Assembly (NCBI RefSeq): GCF_000189635.1
Contig: NW_002476381.1
Location: 310,001-374,000 of the forward strand
Length of the DNA stretch: 64,000 bases
Direction: 5' to 3'
Source: Tetrahymena thermophila SB210
Lineage: Eukaryota > Ciliophora > Oligohymenophorea > Hymenostomatida > Tetrahymenidae
Below, piece by piece: positions 48,961 through 59,666 of this stretch. The notes below the pieces were generated by a model, which saw only the letters and a program-made list of their open reading frames with translations, had not been told where the DNA came from and did not search any database. Each line of letters begins with the position of its first letter. Position 1 is the first letter of the stretch. Made by a program: the position numbers and the translations under genes.

Positions 48961-49824
48961 TCACTCGAAGATTCTTTCAAGGAAAGTCTTTTCTTCCTTC
49001 TTAGCATTCTATTAAACAGGCTTTTAGGCGATGCTGTTGGTGAGGACAGTGGGACCTCTGTAAACGCTTTATCCGAGTTGAGCGGGGGTAGTGTAAACAA
49101 CGCTTTGTTGGACGGGAGCATAAGCAAAAGATTAGTTTTGATAAGCAACTTATTGACCACCACTAATGACAGTTTGGGTAGGAGGGAGAACGTGAACTTG
49201 AGAAGAAGTTAATTGTTGAGCAACAGGGACTTGAGAGACAGAGCTCACGGGGACTTAAGAAACGTAAACTTAAGATACTTCTTGAGCGGGTTAGTGGACA
49301 ACTTGCTTTTCAATGGCTTGATATTCAACTCTTTCTTGAACTCTTTCGGTGGGAACGTATTCAATATATCTGTCTTAGTAAACTTGAGGAATGTATTCAG
49401 TTTGATATTCAACAGCGTAGTAATCGGTGACCTTCTTTTCCTTGGGGACGTATTCGATTCTTTGGACAGCTTCGTATTCAATGACAGTCTTTTCGTAAGG
49501 GATATATTCGATTCTAGATTCACCCTTAACGACTTCTCTTTAGAGGGTAGTTTAGACGGGAACGCCAGAAACTTGGACACCAGATTAGTGGAGGACGGTG
49601 CCAGCACTGACTTATTAGGTAGCGCCCTAAATCAAAGTAGATCCTAAGAATTGAGTAGTAGGAACTTGACCATTGGTGTAGATGGGTTGAGCAACAACTT
49701 AAGATTATACCAAAGGTTATTGGACGTATTAGAAAGGATATTGCAAAACCTAAGTCTATACGGGGGGTTGTTATTATTGTTATAAGTTAGCTTGTTGTTG
49801 GGCTTGTTCAGGTTGGTCAGACAT
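48961..49824 (-). CDS. alveolin-type cortical membrane-skeleton protein, copy 2
   Basis: A single exon of 287 residues. The middle (about 85-175) is nearly the same as in copy 1: R-E-V-V-K-G-E-S-R-I-E-Y-I-P, A-V-Q-R-I-E-Y-V-P-K-E-K-K-V, Y-Q-T-E-Y-I-P-Q-V-Y, Y-I-E-Y-V-P-T-E-R-V. The flanks differ and are rich in Q, V, S and P, with tyrosines in the C-terminal part. It ends in a charged K-K-E-E-K-T-F-L-E-R tail, where copy 1 ends in a K-K-S-Q-K-K-D-E tail. It is expected to assemble in the epiplasm with its sister. It has the same strong C-ending codon bias. The pair arose by tandem duplication with fast change outside the alveolin core. Confidence 0.87.
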
Positions 49825-52250
49825 CTTAGTTATATTTGCTAAAAGTTAGAGATTGTTTGTTTCTTCTTTGAAGTTTTCTTTTTCTTTACGAAAGATTTTT
49901 TATTTATTAATTAATATTTATTATATAAAGTACTCAGATATCTCTTCCTTTTTGAAACCTTTCAATTAGCAGAAATAAATTTTATTTTCTTCAGCCAATC
50001 CATAATCTATCCATGAATTCTATAAATTTTATTCATTCATTTATGCATATAATTAAGCAAAAAAGCTATATTCACTCATTCATTCATTAATTCTTTCGCT
50101 CATTCTACTGAAACGTTTTCATTTTTATTCTTTCTTTGTTTTTTACCTCGCATGATTTTTTGTTAATACAAAATTGACTGCATTACTAATTAATTATTCA
50201 TTTTTTCATTCTGATTTTTCAGTAATTTCAAGCTTAAAAACTATTAAATTAAATGATATCCTCTGTACAATATTTATTTATTAGTAAATTTCTCTCTATT
50301 TTTATTTAATGAATTTTGCTTTTGTATATGTATGTGGTTGCTTGACTTAACATGAATTTATTTAATAAAGATTTCAATTATTTTTTATTTTACTTCTACA
50401 CTAAAGAAAGGACCAGCTCTCTTTAATTTAAAGTATTTTTTCCCAAAACCAATCGCTTCTTTTCTAGATTGTATTTATCAATTTTATTATATGATTGATT
50501 ATCTTGCTTGTATTATTTTATTATTTTTGCTTACCAAAGTAAAAAGCAAGGTCTCATCCACTAAATATTAAATAATTTACTAAATAATAAAGTAGCGCAA
50601 TTTATTTAGAACAATCTCTATAATACATACTATTTAATTAATCAAAATAGATCATTCTCAGTTATTTCTCTGTTAAAATCTTAGCTTAATTATATTGTTG
50701 TTCTCACAATATGCTCTAGCTGAAGCAACAACATTTTCTTTTTGCTTAAATATTTACAATAAACAATATCCATCCTCTTATGAAGTAAAAAAAATTTTAA
50801 GTTTTGTTTTTCATTAAAGATATGTTGAAAATAACAAGAACAAAATAAATTTTATATTCTTTTGAATAAAATTTCTATCAAAATAAATTAAATAAAATTT
50901 TAGGCTCAAGTAGAGCAAGTAAATGAGCACCTAAAATTATGTTATTTAATATTTGTTTGCTTAAAGTTTTAAATCATAGAATAACCATAAATCTTTATTT
51001 AAGATTATTTATATATGTCATTATGGATTTGCGATTATTTATTTTACCGAAATATTAGAAATCTTTAACTTACTGCTTACTTTAAAATAATATCCATTTT
51101 AGTTACAAATTTAATGAATGATAAACAAAATAAAAGAGTGCATATCCAATTAAACAAGCTTAACTATACTATTAGACATTCCATTACAAAAAGGCTATAT
51201 ACCATTCAATTTACCTAATCATATATTTTTTTGTTTATCAATTTACTTAATTTGTTAAATAAAATAAACATCTAAAAAATCTAAAAACATAATTTTTATT
51301 TTTCAAAGACTCTGCTTTTGCTTGAACCTCGAACGCTTGAAATTCAAAATTCTGAGCAATGATTTTTGTATTTTAGTATAGTAATACTACTTGAATTCAA
51401 TCTTTTACCATAAAATTAAATACTTTACCCTAAATAAAACTTACTGGTTAATAACAAATAAAATTAAAAAAAAGATCAAGGTATTAAATAATAAAAAATA
51501 TTTTTAAAGTTTTCTAATTCTTAATTTAAATTTTTGGAGTTTATAATTCTATTAAAAAGCATTTTTATTTTTACTTTAAATAAATGTGTCTAGAATTAGT
51601 TTGTTTATTTTCTGATAAAATTTTTTTTGATTTTACAAATAAAATAATATTCTAATAAATTTTAAAAAAGTAGTTTTGTAGATTTTTTAAAGAATATTTA
51701 TTTATTAATTGATACATAAGCTTTTTAGGTTTTTTCAGAGCTATCTATCTAACTACATAAATATAAATATCTTAATAATTTTAATAAAATTATAAATCAT
51801 TTCTGTAGAATCAAATAATAAAAATAATAAATACTTAATGTTTATCTAAATTAACACCCATCCATCTTATAAGTTTTTTGTTATAATTAAGATTTGGTTA
51901 TTGAATTGCAATTAGCTTTTCGTGGAGTGGGTAGTGTGAATTAAATAGGATTTATAATTTCTAGTTTTAGGTAAATTAAATATTTATTTTTAATGAAAAT
52001 TGGTAAAAGCTTTTATGAATTATTTGAATTTAAATAAGAAAAAATAATTATTGAATCATTTTATTTCTAAATAAACTATATTTTTCAATCTAAAATTATT
52101 TTTCTATTTATGAAATTAAAAAAATTAATTTTCAAAATTTATCACTTTGTTTTTATATAAAAGCTCCCAATAAACATAATTTTTTACTGGATCTGTCTTA
52201 ATTTATTAATTTTTTTGAATGATAAAGTAAATAATAATTAAAATATAATA
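49825..52250. other. 2.4-kb gene-poor region
   Basis: AT-rich sequence with no conserved motif or exon structure that I can support. It includes the promoter of alveolin copy 2 (49825 rightwards), where short 'ttcattcatt' runs occur near 50030-50110. Confidence 0.45.
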
Positions 52251-53604
52251 TCAATATAATACATAAATTATTATTAAAGTTAGTATTTAAAACTAAATAT
52301 TTAAAGATGAAGCCCATTACCAATAATTCCAAGTGAAAGCTTTCTATATGCAAAAATCATTGTAAGTTACTTATGGAGCCATTTAGAAAAGCTAAACAGC
52401 TTTATTGTAAGCAATATACTCGTCATTATATATGTATTTGCAAGGCCCGTATCTTAAACTTGTATGACAATGAAAATTAGTATTTAGTACAAATAAGAAA
52501 GTTTATAGCACGTTCTTATATTCTTAATCTCCTTCACTTAATTTACAATAAGAAAAGCTTCCTGGGTTAAAACCACATTAACACTATGTATTACCTGCAT
52601 CTTAACCAGTAGAATCTACTAATTAACAGTCTGAATCAGTGGCACATGGAAGAGGTCTATTTGAGCTTTTAGAAGATAAGCCTTATGCACAATTTCCTTA
52701 GCTTACATATCCAGACGCGCATGCCCCTACAAACATATAAAATTTTATTAACTATTACTAAAACTTAAAAATTTTTACTGAAATTATCTGCAGCAATCCC
52801 ATTGTCGAGAGAGTAGTAATAAGTACAACTTCCTTTACTGCAAACACAATTATTTTAACAATCATAATCACTGATACAAGCCTATAATACAATTAAATTA
52901 ATAACTTCTATTTTTTTAATTGGAATTATATTCTACTTCATGTAGACTTTTGGTTATTTTGTTTTACAAATTAAATAACAAGTTTAAAATTGACGCTTAA
53001 TAATTAACCTGAAAATTTTCTTCATTTGTAGATATAAAAATTTCAATCCAAATCTTTTCATTTTTACTTTTCAAAATTTTTATTTTATTATTTTACTGAT
53101 TAAACTATTGTTATTCATGATCAATTGATAAAATATAATATTTACTTCACCAAACGGTACTTGTTCTTTGCATACTCCTGTATTAGAGCCTTGAGTAGAT
53201 ATTAAACAGTAGTTTCCTACATCACAATCTCTATGTTAAGTACATGCTTAGCCAACTGAACTACCAACACAGTAGCCACTCTAACAATTTTTTGATTAGC
53301 AGTCTGTATTTTATGAACAACTTTCTCCAGGTAATGTTTTTACTGGATCTGGATCTTTTTAACAATATGCAAACTTATTTACAAATGAAGACAAATTGCA
53401 ACTATAACCATTAGGACATGGCCATAATTCAATTTATTTATTTTTATCATCAATTATTTAAGCACAAAGTGTAGATTCTATGCTAATAATTTGTGAACAA
53501 ATATATCTCTTTCCTAGACAGATAGGGTTAGACTAAGCAAGTACAACTTTTAATGTAAAAAGCCAACAAAAGCAAAAAAGTTTTATTTGATTTATATTTT
53601 TCAT
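52251..53604 (-). CDS. secreted or GPI-anchored cysteine-rich protein
   Basis: Three exons (introns 52882-53145 and 52727-52778) make exactly 345 residues. A signal peptide is clear (M-K-N-I-N-Q-I-K-L-F-C-F-C-W-L-F..., cleavage near 23). The body has paired-cysteine modules, G-E-S-C-S-Q-N-T-D-C-Q-S-K-N-C, then G-Q-A-C-T-Q-H-R-D-C-D-V-G-N-Y-C and a related module C-I-S-D-Y-D-C-Q-N-N-C-V-C. This spacing recalls Dickkopf/EB-type disulphide modules. The last residues (I-Q-F-Q-I-L-T-L-I-I-I-Y-V-L-Y) are hydrophobic with no charged tail, as in GPI-anchor signals. Ciliates carry many such surface proteins; role unknown. Confidence 0.72.
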
Positions 53605-54324
53605 TTTTTATTTATTTTGTAGTAATTAGTAACTCTAAACTAAACAAATACTTATATCTCTATAATTAGCATAGATTTTAATAAGAAGAAATATATTATT
53701 AATTAATTCATTGTTATTCTTTATTCATAAAACAAAACCAAAAACTAATAAATCTTGCATATTCAATAATGTATATATACAAAATAACTAATTATCAATG
53801 AATTTAATTATTCAATTATTTAACATTTATCAGATATTTATTTGGGCATAATTTCTTTTCTTTTTTTTGAATTTTATGAATGAGTTTTTAAATCTATTTT
53901 AGTTTGTAAATATTTATTAATGGTTTAAAGAAAAAACAAATCAGATAACATTTTATTAAAAAATTCATTTTTAGGTTATCTATATTGCCTATCTAAATAT
54001 CTGTCTGTTTGTTTGTTTGATTGATTGTTTTATGTGTATCTTTGATACAAATAAAAAAGAAGTATGTCAAAAATATTATATAGAGATAGTAAATATATTA
54101 ACAAATAATATTAGTTAGAATGCAAATAGTCATGAAAGTTGTATGAACTGCTTAGTTTTGATACCTACTAAAATGAATGAAAAAATAAATTAATAAATAG
54201 TTGCTTCATTCTATTTAGAAACTAAATCAAATATACAAGGAAAAAAGAAGAAAAAAATATAAGAAATAAAATAAGAATAAATAAATAGAAATCTTATTCA
54301 ATTATCTTAGCGATTATATAAGGA
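53605..54324. promoter_or_regulatory. divergent promoter region
   Basis: About 720 nt between the start codons of the cysteine-rich surface protein (-) and the mitochondrial protein (+). It must hold both promoters; no element can be named. Confidence 0.4.
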
Positions 54325-55649
54325 ATGGCTTTAAGAAGAGTATTAAAGAATCAATTCAATTTAATTCATAAGGGATAGGCTCAAGCTGTCAGAGGTGGAC
54401 ATGGTTGGGATAGACCTGATGTTCCCCTTAGCTTCAACCCTCTTTATGTTCATAAGCGTGAAGTATGATTGTTTATTAATACTAAGTATTTGTTTAGAAG
54501 CAGCGATCAATTAGTTTGATGCAATTAATTAAAAAATTTGAAATTGTGGATATTGATTGAATTTGAAAGTAAAGAATAGCAATATAGCAACATTTTAAAT
54601 CTAAATAAAATATGATGAATTTATTACAGTTTAGAGATAACTTAAAATCAATTATTGTTTTAATTTAGTTTAAAATTGTTTTAAATTGCAAGAATATTTA
54701 TTGATTTTTTACTAAAAATTAAGCTTTCTATCTTCGATACTAATATGTGGATGTACGATTAAGTCTATCCTGAATACGTAATTTCCTATAATGAAATTCA
54801 TTTAGTTGATTAATGGAAAGGTCTCAAGGAGTCATTTTCTTAATCTGCCTACTGGTGGGCTATGATGGCTATGGTTTTTGGATTCTACTTCATTAACACT
54901 ACTCCTAGAGTAATGCATTTGCAAAAAAATTAATTAGAATTTATATTTAAATGATGAAACAAACAAAGCAATAGGTTTAATTTGTTTAGCAATTCAAAAT
55001 ATGATAAATAATTAAAATTAGTGAGCTAGAATAAGCAAATTATAAATTGAAAATATTGTTTCTTCTTTGCAATAATAAGAAATAATTGATATGTTAGAAT
55101 TAGTAAATAATATTTGATGAATAAATAAATAACTTTGAAGATCTTAATATATTCTATTCATAATATTTAACTAAAATTGCTTGAGCATTAAATAAATAAA
55201 TATCTTTAAAAATCATATTGGACTAAAAATTATTTTTAAATATATTAAGTAACTTGGTATTGATACTAATGACTTAAAGGGTTTCCTTGGTGAATACTAT
55301 GGTCAATACAAAAAGAGAAGTGGTATTAGATCCAATTTCCTTGGTTTAGGTAAGCTTTAATATAAATATTTTATTTGTTATTGAGTTGCTTATTTCTTAT
55401 ATTGTTTGTATTTATACCTATAATAATCTGAAAAACTAAATAAATAAAGATGTCACTGGTGAAAACTCCATCATCCAGCCCAATTATGACAGAAAGAATG
55501 GTATCAGAGATGTTATTGACTCTCTTAATGCTGATGCTGGAAAAAGAAAACTCATCAATTTAGAAGCTAAGAACTTTATTGAAAGAGTTGAAAAGGAATG
55601 TGAATAACGTATACTCAAGAAAGGTGGTGCTACTTAATCTCACCACTGA
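54325..55649 (+). CDS. probable mitochondrial inner-membrane protein (respiratory-complex-subunit-like)
   Basis: Four exons (introns 54463-54723, 54910-55249, 55350-55449) give 207 residues. The N-terminus M-A-L-R-R-V-L-K-N-Q-F-N-L is basic and free of acids, like a mitochondrial presequence. One membrane segment (Y-W-W-A-M-M-A-M-V-F-G-F-Y-F, about 88-102) splits a W/P/Y-rich front part (G-G-H-G-W-D-R-P-D-V-P) from a charged matrix or intermembrane tail. This layout is typical of small accessory subunits of respiratory complexes, which are unusually many and divergent in ciliates. I do not recognise the exact subunit. Codon use is C-rich and regular, so expression is probably high. Introns total about 700 nt, more than the coding length. 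Confidence 0.6.
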
Positions 55650-56134
55650 TTGATTGATTAAGGTTTGCTCAAAACATATGAAATATTAAATTAAAATACT
55701 ACCTTAATTTAGAAAAGTAGTAGTAAATAATATCTATTAAGTTTGTATTTGTCATGGTTTATAGGAAGTATAAATCTTAATCATTTTTATCTTAAATAGA
55801 AAACTTCAATCCCATTTCTTAATAAATTTGAAATAAACAAAAAAATTGATAAATGATCAAAATCTATTTTTAAAAGAATTATTTTGAATATTATTTTAAA
55901 AAATATAATTTATGCCAATAAAAAGTAATAAAAAGTGAATAATGAATTAAATTTTTTTAAAATAATAATTAATTATCATTCTAAAAATTAAATTAATCAG
56001 AAATTGATTTAATTTTGATAGTTTAGTTTAAATTCTAAAATACTTCTAAAGGATAACATTCACAACTAAATTAAACAAAATTATTTATGATAAATCACAT
56101 TTGTTTTTGAATAGCATATTTATACTTATTTAAA

Positions 56135-56230
56135 GAGAAATTAATTTCAAGAAATATCTTTTTCTAATTTATTATTAAATAGAATATAGAGAAATTAATT
56201 TCAAGAAATATTTTTTTCTAATTTATTTAA
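56135..56230. repeat. 54-bp-offset tandem repeat
   Basis: The block 'gagaaattaatttcaag' plus the following ~25 nt occurs at about 56135 and again at about 56189 with one or two differences. Confidence 0.7.
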
Positions 56231-56383
56231 ATATAAATTAATATAACTTTAAATATTAAAATACTTAGAATATTATTTTTAAATAATAAATTTTATATAT
56301 TTTTAATTGATAAAACATTATGATTAATAAGGTGTTATGGGTAAGATATATTTTATTTAAAGCCTATATAAGCAAATAAAAAC

Positions 56384-57208
56384 TAATTTATATTATGAAT
56401 ATGTTTATTTTTTATCAAATATTTGAATCTCAGATTTTATAAGAATAATTCATTCAATCTTAATTTGCATTTGAACAATATCCAAGATAATAATATGGAA
56501 AAAATCATTGTAAAAAATTGTAATATTTGACAAAAAAATAATTTAGATAAACCTTAATTAGTATTTATTAGATCATAATTGAAATAATTAAATATGGTTA
56601 TTCATTACTTAAAATTCTAAAATTCTATTTTTAAGAGATATTAAAAATGCATAAAATTGCATTGTGGTTTTGTTAAATTTAAAAAACATTTACTTATAAA
56701 AATAAATTTATTTCTTAATACTCTGACATTAATATTATAAAAAAGACCTTTAAAAAGTTAAAATTAAAACAATTTTTTGGTTTAAGAAATAGAGATTAAT
56801 TTATATTATGAATATGTTTATTTTTTATCAAATATTTGAATCTCAGATTTTATAAGAATAATTCATTCAATCTTAATTTGCATTTGAACAATATCCAAGA
56901 TAATAATATGGAAAAAATCATTGTAAAAAATTGTAATATTTGACAAAAAAATAATTTAGATAAACCTTAATTAGTATTTATTAGATCATAATTGAAATAA
57001 TTAAATATGTTTATCCATTACTTAAAATTCTAAAATTCTATTTTTAAGAGATATTAAAAAATCATAAAATTGCATTGTGGTTTTGTTAAATTTAAAAAAC
57101 ATTTACTTATAAAAATAAATTTATTTCTTAATACTCTGACATTAATATTATAAAAAAGACCTTTAAAAAGTTAAAATTAAAACAATTTTTTGGTTTAAGA
57201 AATAGAGA
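56384..57208. repeat. recent 413-bp direct tandem duplication
   Basis: Copy 1 (56384-56796) and copy 2 (56797-57208) align end to end at a fixed offset of 413 nt, with only a handful of substitutions, for example 'gttattcatt' against 'tttatccatt', and 'aaaaatgcat' against 'aaaaaatcat'. No coding frame, target-site duplication or terminal inverted repeat is visible, so this looks like simple segment duplication rather than a mobile element. Confidence 0.88.
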
Positions 57209-57265
57209 GGAAATTATCATAATTTTATATTTAATATTATAGAATGTGTCTTTTTCATTTAAAAA

Positions 57266-57496
57266 ATGAAACAAAGAGAATTCACCAGTTCAGTGCTAGA
57301 AAATTAGAATCGTTTATTTTAGAGCTAATCAGAAGAAAAAAAAGTAGAAGAAAATAATTTAAAATTACTTAATGATTGCGTCAAAAAGGGTAATTTTAAA
57401 TTAAATTTTGATGAGTTTAATTAGTAATTAAAATTTATGAGCAAGATTTAGAAGTCAATTTTATAGCTTCTAGAATATAGAAAATTGTTAGCTTGA
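57266..57496 (+). CDS. small charged helical protein, 76 residues
   Basis: A single exon from ATG to TGA of 76 codons, with six in-frame TAA/TAG glutamines and codon composition unlike the flanking AT-only DNA. The product is strongly charged and predicted helical: E-E-K-K-V-E-E-N-N-L-K-L-L-N-D-C-V-K near the middle, then F-D-E-F-N-Q-Q-L-K-F-M-S-K-I-Q-K, with leucines in heptad-like spacing. It looks like a short coiled coil. I do not recognise it. It starts about 60 nt after the tandem duplication and ends under 100 nt before the TDP2-like ATG, so it could also be an upstream frame or first exon of that gene, although I found no splice signal joining them. Confidence 0.5.
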
Positions 57497-57589
57497 AGCA
57501 CTAAACTTTTAGTTTTAAAAAATTTCCATAACCATTTAGGTTTAAATAATAATTAATAAATATAAAAATAAATAAATTAGCAAACTAAA

Positions 57590-58705
57590 ATGTCAACAAA
57601 AGAATTCAGCCTTAGCTATGAATACTAAGAAGGAAAGTGGTAAGAAACTAAAGAGTCTTCTTGTTTTTCCTCACAAAGTTGCAACAAAAATCTTAAGATA
57701 GGAGCTTTTAATGTTTTATGGGGAAATTCTAATAAGTTTATCAACATGTTTAACAGAAACGAGCAAAGATTTAACTATATAATCAATAAGCTGATTCCTC
57801 AGACTGATCCAGATATACTCTCGCTATTAGAAGTTTCAGAATAATTTATGGAAATGCTTACTTCAAACTAGCATATTAGAAATAATTATTACTTGAGTCA
57901 TGTTAAAAGAAAAAGAATTGACTATGTTCACGAAGTGGTAATGATATCCAAGCTTCCTTTTTCTTCTATTTTTATGAATGATGATGATTATGGTAGATGC
58001 ATATTTAGTATTTTTACTGATTCAGTACCTTCCAATAGTTTTATGGTTTTAACAAGTCACTTCTGGGCTTATGAATAAGATTATGTAAGTAGAAGTAAGT
58101 AAATGGAGCTCATAGATTTATCAATACAAACTAACTCTTTTTTAGAAAATGTTAATCTTCCAGTTAAAATATAAAAGGCTGCTTTAGAAGCATCTCAGAA
58201 AAGCAATATTATATTGTAAGGTGATTTAAATTTACATTTAAAACACGAAGATTCGTTTATCTATAAATTTGGATTTGTAGATGTTTGGAGAGAAATTTAT
58301 CCTCATGATGATGGTTATACTTGGGATGCTTAAAAAAACAAATTCGTAAAGAGTATTTACATTTTAGACAATAGAAGGATGAGATTAGATAGAATTTTAC
58401 TAAGGTAAAATAGTCATCTCTTTAAAATCATAGATATTTAAATTAAAGCTCAGGAATCTATAGGGTTCAATTTATGCTGCAGTGATCATTACATGTTATT
58501 GTCTGAAATTTAAATAAACAAAGAGCCTAAAATGTACATTTAAAAGTATGATATCTCAAACATCCTTATGGAAAAAAAAACAGGTTTCAGATCCTTTCCA
58601 ACAATAATTAAGTTGAGAATTTTACTTTTAATTTCCATACTTTTAGGGATTGTGATTACACCTTTTGGAGTTAATTTATTAAAAAGGAAATTAATGTAAT
58701 ATTGA
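57590..58705 (+). CDS. TDP2-like phosphodiesterase (EEP superfamily) with C-terminal membrane anchor
   Basis: A single exon of 371 residues. Endonuclease/exonuclease/phosphatase landmarks appear in order: F-N-V-L-W-G-N near 43, D-P-D-I-L-S-L-L-E-V (metal-binding Glu), S-H-F-W-A-Y-E, Q-G-D-L-N-L with D212 and N214, Y-T-W-D-A-Q-K-N, R-L-D-R-I-L-L, and S-D-H at 298-300. The T-W-D box and the order of motifs are closest to TDP2, which removes tyrosyl links from DNA 5' ends and is also used on RNA-linked peptides. Other members of the fold, such as neutral sphingomyelinase or synaptojanin-like enzymes, are possible, and a membrane tail would suit a lipid substrate. Residues about 341-362 (L-R-I-L-L-L-I-S-I-L-L-G-I-V-I-T) form a tail anchor followed by a short basic end. 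Key catalytic residues are all present. Confidence 0.8.
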
Positions 58706-59666
58706 AAGTGGATTTATTTAAATTAAAAATAATTAATTTTTTATTATATTTTGTTATTATTTTTACTAAAACTTATTTTTTGAAAAAAAAGTATTATATA
58801 AATATAAAAGATAAAATTAAATACATAATAAAATAGACATTTTAATCTAATTTATATATTTTAAAAACACAAAAAACAAAATATAAATTTAAAATTTTTG
58901 GATAATTGAAAGTTAAGGTTTCCTTATTAATTATCGAAATTAATTTAATTAAAAAATTTAATATCAGTAATACAATCTACTAATATAAATAAATTCATCA
59001 ACAGGTACTGAAAAAAATGAAAATGAAAAAAGTATTAATAATATTAATTGGTATTAAATAAAAAGACCTTACTTTATCTACCATTTTACTAGCTTAACTT
59101 TGATTAAATATAATTTAGTCTATTGATTTTTAACCAAATTAGTATTGCATAAATTTTAAAATGATTTAATTTCAACAAATATAAATGAATTGCATCTTAT
59201 TTTATTATTACCTTTAAAAATAGCCTAAAAATAAATTATTTTATCAAATTATTTTTGAAATTAAATAATAATATACATACAGTCGTAATTATTTTAATTT
59301 AAGAAGACAATCAGATTATATTCTTTAATCTGTATATAAATCAAATTCATTAATTTTAATCTATAAATCATATAATTAAATCTTGTCCTTAAAATATAAA
59401 TGGTCAGTAAAAATTAATTTTAATTTAAAAAAAGCAATATTGTCTTTTCATCAAAGTTTATTATAATTTATTATAATTTTGTATTGAAATTAGGATTAAT
59501 TGCATGGTTCTTTTTATATTTATTACTTTAAAATTCATTTAATTTTTTTTTAAGTATAAAAAAATATAAAAAAACTATTTAGTGACTTAAAAAAGTCAAG
59601 AATATATTACTATTTACAAATATAGAGAGATAAAAAACTAAAATTTATTGAATTGTAAAACAAACG
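58706..59666. other. AT-rich spacer
   Basis: About 960 nt, no gene seen; promoter of the next gene must lie here. Confidence 0.5.

Larger units (their letters stand above)
55650..57265. other. spacer with tandem duplications
   Basis: Gene-free AT-rich region containing a 54-bp and a 413-bp tandem duplication, listed separately. Confidence 0.5.

Noticed and set aside
49213-49647. 144-codon plus-strand open frame
   Set aside because: Antisense of alveolin copy 2, same reason.
56384-57208. Mobile element
   Set aside because: No terminal inverted repeats, target-site duplications or coding capacity; a plain tandem duplication explains it.
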